From contig JADNRX010000159.1 in assembly GCA_015501595.1 (NCBI GenBank), positions 1-64,000 of the forward strand: DNA of 64,000 nt, given 5' to 3'. Under the pieces are notes generated by a model. That model saw only the letters and a program-made list of their open reading frames with translations. It ran no database searches and was not told the DNA's origin. Below, piece by piece: positions 22,918 through 33,029 of the stretch. This DNA is from Hymenopellis radicata. Lineage: Eukaryota; Basidiomycota; Agaricomycetes; Agaricales; Physalacriaceae. Made by a program: the position numbers and the translations under genes. Numbering within the stretch: the stretch's first letter is position 1; the number at the start of each line of letters is the position of its first letter.

Positions 22918-23700
22918 CATGATGTGTATGTTCGACGCCTTTCTCCTGTTTTCTGTTGCTGACGTGTCTACAGAATCTAATTTCGACTTGAATGTCTGCT
23001 ATATGTATTTATCATCTAATTTATTTTATCAACGTCGACTTTGGCTGATGTGCGGATGAATGACCGGCCTGCGGTGAAGAAGGACTTCTTTGGGAAGGCG
23101 AAATACTCGGCTACGTGTTCTGCGGTGTCGAGGGATCGGATTTGAATCTGGATGGGGAGCACCTCCGGTCTACGGCGTACAGGTGAGTTACCCACTGGAG
23201 CGTTGAACGCCCTACTACTAACGCCGATTCTTCCATTCAGACTCCCGAAGTCCTCACCTTCGTGACCTGGGTCCTGGTCGAATGCAACTTGAAGTACGGA
23301 ATCTCTATACCCGACGCCATCCTGTATGTAAGTTGCCTTCATCTACCCCGGTGCCTTGGTTGTTCTAATTCTGTCAAGACTTCACCCATCGCCAGCTTGC
23401 CCTAAGTAAGTCTTCGCGTTAAATACGTCGACCAAGGCGCTGGGGCATCGTTAGAGGCAGAAGCCACTGCGTCAAGATACGACATCACCAACAGTTACGC
23501 TTTTAAAGATCATCTTTATCTCTACCTCTCCTCTTTCAACTCTCATCAGTCTCCTGTTTTGACGTTCACCTAGATGGATATACTTTCCGTGTCAACCTTA
23601 GTCGAGGACTTGACTCCGAGTCTTGTGTGTTATTGTCTTGACAGAATGTTGGTGTTTCCCTTGAGGTGGCCTTAACCGATGTTGACGACTTGTATTTAGC
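22918..23700. other. Junction between transposase and captured gene fragments
   Basis: A minus-strand frame at 23016-23160 (VLPIQIQIRSLDTAEHVAEYF...SAKVDVDKIN) looks like the tail of a host gene but I cannot name it. The segment 23540-23574 (tctcatcagtctcctgtttt ... cctag-ATG) closely resembles a leader at 24745-24782. Confidence 0.35.
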
Positions 23701-23715
23701 TGCTTCGTCGCCATA

Positions 23716-24426
23716 GGCCGGCGACCGCGTCTGCGCCAACCTCACGCTGGATCATATCCACGGAGATCTCGACTGCGACATCAAGGCGACCGCGCTTTGG
23801 GGACCGGTACACGGAGTATTGACGCAATATAGAGCTTTTCCTCCACATGTATGTCTTCTCTACGAGGTGGATACTAGAGGGCTTATGATTCGTAGTCACT
23901 AATGCGTGTTCGGGAACACCTTTCCTACGAGGAAGCCTCGACGCTACCGTTCGTCCAACATCACTCTGTTACTTGATTTCACCTCTCTGTAGATGTGTGG
24001 CCTTGACTGCTTATAACGCGCTCACGGGGAAGGTCAAGTAAACCGGTGTCACGGTATTGGTTCTGGGAACTGGAGGTGTCTCCATGTACGCGTTGTTCAT
24101 GACTTCAAATACAACCTCATTCACACCGTTCATCTATAGCCTTGGATTACAGCTCGCTGTCGCATCCGGCGCGACGGTCATCGCTGCCTCATCATCAGAC
24201 CAAAACTCCGCGAAACATGTCATCAATTACAACCAAACGCCGGCTTGGGACGAGGAGGAGCTGAAGCTTATGGGCGGGCACGGATCACATCTTGGAGGTA
24301 CGTCTTTGTCTTCTGTCGGGGGTATGTCATCGCTCACTTCTCACGCAGGTTGGAGGACCTGGTACGCCAGAGAAGTCTGCGATCAGATTTGGCGGCTCGA
24401 TTCATCTCATCGGTTTCCTTGCCTTA
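23716..24426 (+). pseudogene. Zinc-type alcohol dehydrogenase / quinone oxidoreductase fragment
   Basis: Plus-strand segments with intron-like gaps give GDRVCANLTLDHIHGDL, HGVLTQYRAFPPH, HLSYEEASTLP, LTAYNALTGKVK, VLVLGTGGVSM, LQLAVASGATVIAASSSDQ and KHVINYNQTPAWDEE, then VGGPGTPEKS and GGSIHLIGFLAL. This is the GroES-like and Rossmann region of a medium-chain dehydrogenase (GxGGVS nucleotide motif). The N- and C-terminal parts are missing, a short helix after SSSDQ is lost, and exons are out of frame, so it is a captured fragment. Retained intron-like junctions point to capture as DNA rather than cDNA. Confidence 0.78.
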
Positions 24427-24780
24427 GTACGTTTCAGAGTTCGGCTATCTGTAGACATCTGATTCCCATTCTAAGACTAACCAGCGTCTCGCGAACGTCG
24501 TTAGCCAGAGTTTGTTCAGAGCTTGACCTCATCATTGTATCCACCGTAGCATCACTTGTACTCGTTGAACAGCACGTCAGCCCGTCACGATTGGGCTGTT
24601 CGATAGCTCTTGCCGCCTCTTGTGGAATCACCTGGTGACACCAATTTCAACGTTGGCCTCTAACTCGGGGCGGTTCTAGTCAGCGTCATCTGCCACGGTC
24701 AACCTTCCTTCCAGACTTTTCGTTACCTTCGGTTAGTCGCGCCTTTACTCTCATCAATCTCCTTGTTGACGTTCGCCTAG

Positions 24781-24925
24781 ATGGGCCTCGTACTGCTACA
24801 TGATTTCCTGATTCCACCGCAGTGTCGTATCCCCGCCTTCCTCATTCCCGCTGCGCTTCTAGGCTTTGTTTACAGGGAGCTCGCGATTGGTTACTTGAAC
24901 ACTGGCCGCGACCTCCGTCGCATGG
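24781..24925 (+). pseudogene. ABC transporter (ABCC-type) fragment, upstream part
   Basis: The frame IPAFLIPAALLGFVYRELAIG followed by YLNTGRDLRRM matches the intracellular-loop region of full-length ABCC/MRP transporters, just before the conserved '..SPIFSHFGELLEGIVTVRAF' segment. Here the match stops at 24920 and a C2H2 finger fragment intervenes; the transporter match resumes at about 25615. Confidence 0.7.
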
Positions 24926-24934
24926 GAGTTGAGA

Positions 24935-25460
24935 TCTGGTTGAACATAATAAGGAGCACGAGGCTGACACGTATGAAGAGAAACCTTACTGGTGCGCTTT
25001 GTGTGGATTTGATAAGAAATGGAAGGTCAGTAGTCATACCTTAACTCACACTGTCGCTCATGCTGTCTTCTCTCAGAGCATCAACGGCCTCCAGTATCAT
25101 CTTCAAATGTAACGCTGCTCATTAACGTTTACACGTAGTCGCTTACTTTTTTTCTAGATCTACGGCTCATTTTCAAGATGCTCTCAAGACTTCTGCAATC
25201 GAGATTCCAGCGGCCGACAAAGCTAACCTGTATGTATGCGACCGACCAGGATGCACCAAAGTGTACAAACATCTGGCGGTCTGAGTTATCATACTAAGCA
25301 TGTATGTCATCCGAAGCTCGTCCACTAGAATCTTGCTAACTGGATCGTCTTACTAGGGCCATCCCCAGAAACAGCCTCAGCAGCTCTCCAAGGTACCCCT
25401 TTCGATCGCAGCAAGACTGAAAGAACGCCAACAGAAGAGATGCGGAACATCATAACTACG
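24935..25460 (+). pseudogene. C2H2 zinc-finger protein fragment inside the ABC fragment
   Basis: Spliced segments read EEKPYWCALCGFDKKWK, INGLQYHLQ, STAHFQDALKTS, IPAADKANLYVCDRPGC, TKVYKHLAG and, after one missing G near 25279, LSYHTKHGHPQKQPQQL, ending RLKERQQKRCGTS. This is the paired C2H2 arrangement with a C-terminal tail of a fungal transcription factor. Introns (gtcagt...ctcag; gtaacg...ctag) are kept. The single-base loss disrupts the second finger. Confidence 0.72.
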
Positions 25461-25609
25461 GCACCATCGCGCGGTGCGGGGGACAAGGATCGCTTTCGCC
25501 GGCCCGTTTGTCACGAACAATGCGACGGGCTCTCAACTGCCTCGGGGAACTGGCTTGCAATGGCATTGACAGGCCAAGCGATCGCATAATGTGGTCCCCT
25601 TGGGTAGCA

Positions 25610-26235
25610 GAAATGAATCCTTCTCGCACTTTGGTGACGTGTTGGAAGGATCGTGACTGTGCGCGCGTTTTCGGCGGAGAAGAGGTTCTTGGACAACTTG
25701 CATCGTAAGGTGGATGCGACGACCAAGGTATGTACGTGCCCCTTCGAGAAAGCTCGTCTTAGTGTCCGGGTAGGTGTGGTATAACTTCTGGATGACGAAC
25801 AGATGGTTGTTGTTGAACTTCGCTTGTCTCGGGCCAGTTGTAAGTCGATGTTTATGGCCCCCTTTCTACTCGACGAACTCTAACATCGTTAAAGGGTGTC
25901 CTTATCACTTCTCTTGTCTCGATCACCGTCTTGGTTGATAATGCAGGTCTCGCCGGTTTGTGTATCACGAGTGCCTTGAGCTTCACCACCTCGGTGTACT
26001 GGGCGTGTAGATACTGGACAGAATTGGAGCTTGATCTCAAGTGAGTCGCCAGTTCACACCTTCGATGGTTACCAATACTGATGATGTCCCAAGCTCTGTC
26101 GAACGAATTGTGGAATACCTCGACCTTCCACGAGAGCCGCCCACGGTTATTGAATCTAGTCGTCCACATGCGTACTGGCCGTCGAGAATGACGCCACCAC
26201 TCCCGCCACTTCGCGCCCGGCCTCTATACGCGGTG
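25610..26235 (+). pseudogene. ABC transporter (ABCC-type) fragment, downstream part
   Basis: Continues the ABC match: NESFSHFGDVLEG, a one-base deletion near 25650, IVTVRAFSAEKRFLDNLHRK, VDATTK, WYNFWMTNRWLLLNFACLG, LAGLCITSALSFTTSVYWAC, RYWTELELDL, SVERIVEYLDLPREPP and SSRPHAYWPSR. This is the second transmembrane domain and the linker before the second nucleotide-binding domain of an ABCC transporter. Walker motifs are absent. Intron-like gaps remain. Confidence 0.8.
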
Positions 26236-26389
26236 TAGAGAGGGAGCCAGCGGAGGGCTCAGTCGTAGATTGTATTGCTACAGATATAGACTTGAAGACG
26301 TCTGTGTCGCTGCAAACGAAAGTGTCTCCTGGAGGAGCTACGGAAATCAGAATAAGGTACACGTTGTCCCACAGATTTGATCTCGATTA

Positions 26390-26765
26390 AACGTGCATTA
26401 CCAGGTTGCAGAGCGCATTAGGCAGTCCGGCGTCCCCATGTCTGAAAATTTCCTCGTTTCCAGGCTTTGGTATGTTGTCTGCATCGCTACGTAGACGATA
26501 TACTGATTCACTGTAGGAACAATTCCCACCGCGATCGCTCAACGAGCTCGGCGTCGACTATCTCGACCTCTACCTTGTCCAGTGGCCAGTCGCCTTCCGG
26601 CCCGGCAAGACATTCAGTCCTAAGCGCGCGCGCGCTCTGACGGTTCTGGAGAGGAGACCATCATTGACGCCGGTGGTCCCAGCATTACCGACACATGGAA
26701 GGCGCTGCTCAGAACCAACAAGGTCAAGGCTGTTGGTGTCTCCTCCAACTTTAACCGTTAAGCAT
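26390..26765 (+). pseudogene. Aldo/keto reductase fragment
   Basis: Segments VAERIRQSGVPMSENFLVSRLW and, after an intron-like gap, SLNELGVDYLDLYLVQWPVAF then (other frame) ITDTWKALLRTNKVKAVGVSSNFN match the middle of the aldo/keto reductase barrel (LGxDYLDLYLxHWP, KVKAVGVSNF). The fragment lacks the catalytic Asp/Tyr N-terminal part and the C-terminal loop, and contains frame changes. Confidence 0.75.
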
Positions 26766-27227
26766 GTCGAGCTCCTGGCGTAGTCGTCGGATATGCGTCG
26801 TAGTCTTTCTGGCAAGCTGGTATTCATGTCCGCGTAGATGTGGTACCGCTTTGTGACGGATGGGTCGTTGTGGATTGAATCCAGGAACGTACGCTGGTTT
26901 TGTAATCGGTCTTGTTGTGGCTTACGCCTACTCGGCCTGGTCCTGATGTCTTCGAAAAGTAGATGAGCATAGGTAGAACAAGACGTGTCGAAGTGCGGTG
27001 ATATAGTTGCTGTTTACATATATACATAGGAAAAGACATGGAGTGGTGATATGGTATTATAAATAGACATTCGTACGAGAAATAGTTAAGGTAAAGGCAT
27101 TGAACGCGAGGAAAGGTGAAGGGGATTGGAGAAACTTGCGAGGAAGGGGTGTCAAGAAAAGCCTGTGGCGATGTGAGTCTTCTTTTGAAGAATACTGGAT
27201 CCATGTACTGACCATCATTTCAAGAAA

Positions 27228-27890
27228 TCAGGCGTCGATGGACAGCGGCAACGTTCGAGTTAGTCCTTGAAGGACGGTCAGAAGAATTCCGGGAATATAG
27301 AGAGGCGTACCTTTGGAATGGATTGGACTTGATCCTTGGGTTTTGGGTGACGCTCGTCCCAAGCCTTTTTCGCTAGGCAGAGCCCGCAAATGGGGCGAGC
27401 GTAGATGCAACTGTGCGCGTTGACGGCATGTGTGAGGACGGGAGGGCCGGCTGTGGCATGGATTCCCAAGGTCGCGACGGCTCTGGGGACATATGAGGCG
27501 TCTGCTGGTAGTCCCATGGGTGCGGCGCACCTGTCATTGCCGAGGTTGCTCGGGTTGAGAAAGGTGACGTCGGCCTGAGTCTGCGGGGAGGCGACAGCGT
27601 GTCCTGCGCGCTATCATTTGGTAGCGTACATATGGGGACGACGACGAGGGAGAGTAACACATCTGGTAAGCAAAGTCCAGTCGATTTGGGAGCGGGACTC
27701 ACCCAATCCTTAAAAGCGCGCTCTCCAAGCCGGATTCCGACGACGACGACGACGTTCCCGAGCAATCGTGTGAGCATAACGCGAGTCATGGGTTTTGTGC
27801 TGGATGTTGGTGATGGTGGGAGATGAGGTGGATGTAGCGATTACGTGCGGGCGGGTGGCAGTGCTACGAGAACGGATATCCTTCCTTGCC
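27228..27890 (-). pseudogene. Unidentified minus-strand gene fragment
   Basis: Minus-strand frames give DRCAAPMGLPADASYVPRAV, LGIHATAGPPVLTHAVNAHS and CIYARPICGLCLAKKAWDER; upstream an arginine-rich and a hydrophobic stretch lie in other frames. Cysteine spacing (C-x7-C-x2-C) is notable but I cannot assign a family. It is the only minus-strand piece of the fragment mosaic. Confidence 0.35.
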
Positions 27891-27964
27891 ATTAACAGCG
27901 CTTATCTCGAGCGTGTTCAAGTACGCGCAGATGACTGACGAGGGCGAATAACGCGAACTCGTTC

Positions 27965-28890
27965 GTGGCACACGTTCTGGGCTCGGGTATGTTCATGTCT
28001 GGTTTATTGCTCCTCGTAACGGAAAGTAAACAGATGTCCCTTGCGGAGTTGGCGACTTTCAGTATCACGGCTCATGGCCCGCGCGCTGCTTATGGGGTCT
28101 ACTGCCTAGTCATCACTACGCGTTCTGTCAACCAGGAGATTGTCGCGGACCATGCGGAATGTATCATCCATCTCACTGGCCGTAGCGGGTCTACTCGTAC
28201 AGTCCTTTCTAGTCAACCGGTACTATTCTTTGTGAGTTCATCAAGGATACTTCTTTGTGGTCAATGCAACTAACTGTTGGGCAGAACCAAGAACTGGCTC
28301 GTATGCATATTCCTTACGCTCTGTATCATGCTTTCTGTCTGTCTCCCCGTTCTTCTGATGGTCATTGTCCCACTGTCGACCCGTACATAGTTCGGGGGCT
28401 CAGTCGGAACAGTTATCATGCTGAGTCGGTACGACCAGCGTTTCATGGCCAAGATTCCCGTTACTCTCTGGATGACCACGACTGCAGTCACGGGTATGTA
28501 TAGCTCAGCCCTTCCCTTCGCGTCTTGGATCTGAAACGATAGGTAGACATCCTCTCACTGCTCTCGTTCTTATCTGGCTATAACATGAAGACCTCCTTCA
28601 AGACCACAGAGCACCTGATCCAGCGCCTTATGCGTCCTGCCATGCAGACCGGTTCCACCACGTCCGTTATCGCGCTTTGCGTTCTCATTTCATATCTTGT
28701 CAACACGCAAGTAACGGTATGCCTATCCAGAGCTTTCTCTGGGTCGTGTCTACATATTGACGCTGCTCTACAACTTGAACGTCAGGAAGATCTCGAAGAA
28801 GGACGCGACATCAATACCAGGTCACGACAATTACCGTCCAACGATGATGATGGAGGGTATTCGCAAGTCTGAAGCGTCCGGCCTTGTTCT
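27965..28890 (+). pseudogene. DUF6534-like multi-pass membrane protein fragment
   Basis: The segment MKTSFKTTEHLIQRLMRPAM followed by QTGSTTSVIALCVLISYLVN and later GRVYILTLLYNLNVRKISKK matches the last two helices of DUF6534-type seven-helix proteins, which are numerous in Agaricomycetes. Upstream segments (SFLVNRYYF, SYAYSLRSV) are hydrophobic but out of frame. Appears truncated at the N-terminus and interrupted. Confidence 0.55.
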
Positions 28891-29149
28891 GGTCTTATCT
28901 CTGAACAGAGGTCCAACGACATGAATCTGAGGAGGCGGACAACCACATTGCTGATGCGCGGGCGACGACTGTACAGCATGTTGTTATTGGCCGACGATGG
29001 AGATGATGATGACGGTGGCGTCGGTGTCGCGCTCATGTGGAGGTGCCGGTAGACTGCGCTCTTTTACACGACATTCCTTTCCTGCACATGGCTAGCTTAG
29101 TCCTACGCGTAAGCCCTTTCACGTCCTGCAACATCTGTTCATGCGTCAC

Positions 29150-29372
29150 GGCCAGCACCAGACATGGTCCGAAGAGACTCGGCACGGGCGGGTCGAGCCA
29201 CGTCTACCTTGCCAAGCAATCCCCCACGCAGCGCACTGTCGCGGTGAAGGTGATCAAGAAGCACGGTCAGCGTAAGACACGCAATGGGGTCCTGAGGGAG
29301 AGGCATATGCAGTCGGCGATCTGTCCGTCATTTCTCGGTGCCCTCAGTCAGGTGCAGGACAATGATTTTAAA
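29150..29372 (+). pseudogene. Protein kinase N-lobe fragment
   Basis: The frame RLGTGGSSHVYLAKQSPTQR followed by TVAVKVIKKHGQ and LRERHMQSAICPSFLGAL matches subdomains I-IV of a Ser/Thr kinase: glycine loop GTGGSSHV, VAIK-type lysine, and the C-helix glutamate. It ends at the AT-rich right end of the KDZ element, so no catalytic loop is present. Confidence 0.7.
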
Positions 29373-29602
29373 CTAGAGATTTTAAATTAGAGATTTTAAA
29401 CCAGAACTTTATTTTGATAAAAGGTTTTAAATTCTGTATTTAAATATGAATTTATTTGAAGTGATTTAAATCAAGTTCAAGTGTGTACAGTCAAACAGAC
29501 AACATCAGTGGCAAAGGGTATTTAGGTGGAAGGGTTCAAAAAGTGATTTAAATCAATCGGAAGCTCAGATCACTATTTATTTAATAAATTCTTATATGTA
29601 TT
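29365..29602. repeat. Right terminal/subterminal region of KDZ element
   Basis: AT-rich sequence with repeated gattttaaa / gatttaaatca motifs ending in the terminal inverted repeat (reverse complement begins aatacatataagaatttatt). It mirrors the left end 7948-8220. The 11-bp target duplication follows at 29603-29613. Confidence 0.85.
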
Positions 29603-29740
29603 CACGCGGTTTCTCGACGAAGACGAAACGTACCCGATCATAACGGCCGCGAACGTTGCTATGAACGCATTGATATAGATTCTCCACGAGTAGACCTCCG
29701 GCGGCGTAGGACGGTCTTCGATGCGTGCGAGTTTGGCCAT

Positions 29741-30610
29741 GGACGTCGGGGTGAAGAAAAAAAGTCAGGTCGAGAACACTGCTTCGAGAACTGCCGTTAT
29801 ATATATCCGGTTCCTAGTTATTCCCCACGTTGCAGAATGAATGCGGGGCAACGGTGATCATGGTTGGAAATCAGCGAATGCAAAGGGGTCAAGCGGGGAA
29901 CGGAGAAAGTCAGATATCCCCATCATTAAAGCTTAAAGACATAAGGAGAGCCCTTTTTCCGCTCGGAACAAGAAAGCCGTACGTCTTGTTGGTGGAATCG
30001 AACAGCTGAGCACCTCTGCGACGTCACTCGAGAGATGTCGCGCGCGCATCATGTAAATCAGCGCAAACGCGAGTGATCGCACTTTGACGACGGCCTTGAC
30101 GTGCACTCTTGGAAAAGACCAAAGGCAGATACGGACAAGGCGTTGGCACGTTAAGTACTAGATCAGTGAGTTGTACTGATCAAGGTTCACTCGCTGAGTC
30201 AGCGACTGCTGTTCTAACTTTCAAGAGACGAGTATCATTATGGCTGCTCCGCACCCCGGATTCTCCATAGGGTCTAGGAACGCCTGCCAAGATGAGTGGT
30301 TGTGCACAACCAAGGCGGAGAATCTGTACTGCGCTCTTGATTGATGTTCATTGACAGTGGCTGCGACATTTTGTCCTTAACCTCGCACAAATGGGTACTA
30401 GGTAGTATTTCCAGGCTACTTACAGATGGAGAATACAAAGTACATACTACATTAACAACAACAGAAAGAGAGACGACGAGAGAAAGAGAGAGCAAGTAGA
30501 AGAAATGAGAGAGGAAAGCAGTACGGAAATGAGCGTGTACGTAGTATATCAGAATAAATGAGTGTGGATGTGTAATGCAAGAGAAGTAGATTGAGAAATG
30601 GCTATCGGTA
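29741..30610. other. Intergenic: MFS promoter side and HMG-gene 3' side
   Basis: Contains the TATA-like box for the MFS gene (TATATATA at 29799-29807, 59 nt from its ATG on the minus strand) and the downstream sequence of the HMG gene, with AG-rich tracts at 30450-30600. No further gene seen. Confidence 0.5.
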
Positions 30611-31742
30611 TCATAGAGATAAGTCGTCGCTGTAAAGCCACTCGAGGAGGGAGCCGGAGGCAGGCTGAGGGTAACTGGTAAACTAAATCGGATGGTAAGA
30701 AAAGGAAATCGAGTACAGCACAGAGTCACGTACCTGATTGTCGTTGGAGGAAATGGCATAGTTCATCGCAGTAGGATCCGACTCCAAGAAGGACAACCCG
30801 GAGCTCATGGTTGGGTCCGAAGGGAGGAGGAAGTCGTGTCCGAGGAAGGGATTCATGGAGGCATTATAATTGAAAGGGCCTGGCTGAGGGAATGGACCGC
30901 TGGAAGGCCCCGCCGAGGCGCTCCAGTCCATGGGGAAACCGGCGACCTCCTGGGAGGGCGCGGAAGGCAAGAGCGGGTATGGGAGGTACGGGAGAGGCAG
31001 ATCCTTGATTGCCGTATCCTGGGAGCCACCCGTCTCTAGTTGCCAGGAGAAACAGCCTGGCTGTGCAGACTCTTCAACAGCAGCCTCAGGCGTAGCTTTG
31101 CGGGGAGCAGGTGCATCTTTCTTGGACGTGCGTTTGGCACGCCTGCGGCGCCTAGGCGCACTACCGCTAGTTGGGGCCCGTAGCGGATGGTACCGTCGTC
31201 GTTGATGACGAACAAATCATCGGTATCGACGCTCCATTCTACTGCGTAGTCCAGTCGCTCCTTCTCTAGGTATTTATATGTAGGGAAGCGCTGCATGAGG
31301 CGCTCGTTTTCCTTGCGAGCCGCGGTCTCGAAAAGCTTTCGCTGTGCCTGGCTTAAGGTATCCCAAGCGTTGCGCGCCTGTGCAGAGATTTCGTGTTGTG
31401 TGGTGCCCTCGCCAGAAGCGGATTGCTTCATCATCTGATTGAATTGGCCTCTGAAGAGGATGAAGGCATTCCTTGGGCGGCGGGGACATAATCAGAGGGG
31501 AGCAGGATCGTCCTCGTCGGAGCGGAAGCCTCTACGACTGTTGGTAAGACTGGAGGTCGAATCGTGTCGGTAGTGGTAATGACAGTGGTAGCGGTGACGG
31601 TGGTGGGGGACGCGACGGTGGCGGGGGACGCGACGATGGAGGGGGCGTCGACAGGCGCGGTCGTCACTAACTTCATCAGTCTGGCCGACCTACGCGTCGC
31701 AACGCGCTCCTCTTTGCGCTTGAAGTGGCGGATAGCGGGCAT
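30611..31742 (-). pseudogene. HMG-box transcription factor, two frameshifts
   Basis: Start ATG 31740-31742 (MPAIRHFKRKEERVATRRS), TATA-like box at 31859-31865, stop at 30611-30613. An alanine/threonine-rich N-terminus precedes an HMG box (RRPRNAFILFRGQFNQMMK, ISAQARNAWDTLSQAQRKLF, ETAARKENERLMQRFPTYKY), then a basic stretch (APRRRRRAKRTSKK) and a disordered C-terminus ending SLLEWLYSDDLSL after a 60-nt intron (gtacgt...gatttag). Fungal HMG factors of this layout regulate mating, sexual development or stress. Two one-base losses break the frame: in the C-run just before the box (about 31475) and in the G-run near 31170. They could be decay or sequencing error; otherwise the gene looks complete. 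Confidence 0.8.
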
Positions 31743-33029
31743 TTTGTAGGATAAGAGTAGAGTGTGCACGGCACAAGTAACGCTCGACGTTGAAGGTGGT
31801 TAGGCGAAGTTTTGGGGAAAAGAGATTGTTTGGTTCAGTGAAAGCGCGACGACGCCGTTATATAGGCGATAGAGCCATTGTGACAGTCGCCAGTTGCCTA
31901 CCCTTGAGGGTCCCAGCACCGTCCACCTCGCCACTGTGGACAGGACTAAGCTAGCTGCCAAATTGGGCAGACAATGCGCTCGCGGTTACTGTATTGGAAA
32001 AACTGCCATCCAAAAAAGGCAATTTCAGTCGCGTCGGAATTTATTGGAGCTATTAGCAAGTGGTCCAGAGTAAAATACCACAATGGCGCCTTGGTTCCAA
32101 GTGTGGCGCAGGCATCCCCGAATGTGGCTGCGGCCGTGACCATTGTTCGGATAACAATGCGAATTTAGGACAATGCCTCAGTGCTTTTGAGCCATCTGAA
32201 CGATACTATCGTCAGTTTTCGAGAACATACGACTCAGAAATTCCCATGAACGTCCTCGGCAGAAGTCGAGACTGGCGCCTCAAAATTCGTCCTGAACTCG
32301 GGGGTATTCTGCGGAAAGGGGTAACTTCATTAGGATCATTCCAGGACAAGCGAACAAAGCTGCAGAACCTTGAACTTTTGCGTAGATTATAGGCAAAACA
32401 TGAGTGAGTGCATACGTAAGTACCATACAGAAGTCGACTACAATGTATTAGAGTGATAGTGCCTTTTTTTCCGATTTCGCATGACGACGCAGCAGACTTG
32501 CGAAAAGAACGATACGTCCAGGCATGAAAGGATTCAATACCAGGCAAAGGGTTTCGTAAGCTAATGCCTGATAACATGTGTAACAGAATGCGTCCGCCGT
32601 AGCCGTAGTGCCAGTATATGTTCTATTAGGCTGAGCAGTGAAAAATGGTAGCAGAGTAAGAAAGTACTAACCCGTACTCTTTCTAGATTAGACGCGCGTG
32701 AGCTGGATACATTGCCAGTGGAAATCAGTTGTTTAACGCGTAGATTGTGGAGGTTGCTGAGCGTGTTTTATCCAACATGGAAGTAGCGAAAAAGCCCGGA
32801 GAAAGCCGATCGTTCTCTGAACTCCGACCATCACTGCTCGATAGCACGTTTTGACGGATATCAACTTTCTCTCCGACCAGTCATCATCATATTCTTCTAC
32901 GACCACACTAAAAGCTTGACAGCTTTGATCATCACCGTTGCCTTTGTACAGCCATGGTTTACGATTTTGATTAGGGAACGGTACTGACCAGAACGATATA
33001 AATGCGACCACATTCTCTACATCCCCATC
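31743..33029. other. Intergenic, no gene supported
   Basis: Includes the promoter of the HMG gene. A plus-strand frame at about 32060-32390 and minus-strand frames at 32212-33074 have no recognised motifs. I see no repeat of note. Confidence 0.4.

Larger units (their letters stand above)
7948..29602. mobile_element. Giant KDZ-superfamily DNA transposon with cargo
   Basis: The terminal inverted repeats run about 58 bp from 7948 inward and from 29602 inward, sharing GAATTTATTAAATAA and GAGCTTCC(A/G)ATTGATTTAA blocks with scattered mismatches. Both ends continue into about 240-270 bp of AT-rich sequence with many TTTAAATC motifs. An 11-bp direct repeat flanks the unit, and its removal rebuilds a 49-nt intron that joins the MFS transporter exons in frame (..MIG|YDSAFIG..). 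Inside are a KDZ transposase, an Spt5-like gene, other accessory genes and captured gene fragments. KDZ elements are known as large fungal transposons; this cargo set, and the Spt5-like gene in particular, is not something I know to be described. Transposition competence is doubtful because the transposase is frameshifted. Confidence 0.93.
5895..29740 (-). pseudogene. MFS sugar transporter split by a giant transposon
   Basis: Exon 1 is 29634-29740 (start ATG at 29738-29740, TATA-like TATATATA at 29799-29807). Exon 2 begins at 7918 and later exons run down to a stop at 5895. The spliced product matches a 12-helix sugar/quinate-type major facilitator: GYDSAFIG in helix 1, GRVIVGLAIG, PIYVAEISPPAIRGRL, an FITESPRFL loop, ATGINAINYYSP in helix 7, and a PETKTIPLERMDELF tail after the last helix. 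Intron 1 holds the 21.65-kb KDZ element and the last intron holds a small MITE. The reading frame is also broken by an in-frame TGA at 6927-6929 (DR-stop-LVYRL) and by a small deletion near 6720, where helix-8 sequence is missing. It is therefore probably nonfunctional now, unless the TGA is an error. Confidence 0.88.

Noticed and set aside
7948..29602. Starship-type giant element
   Set aside because: No tyrosine-recombinase captain gene at an edge; instead there are TIRs and a KDZ-type transposase, and the host is basidiomycete-like.
7948..29602. TET/JBP dioxygenase, often linked to fungal KDZ elements
   Set aside because: I looked for an H-x-D...H double-stranded beta-helix signature in the accessory genes and found none.
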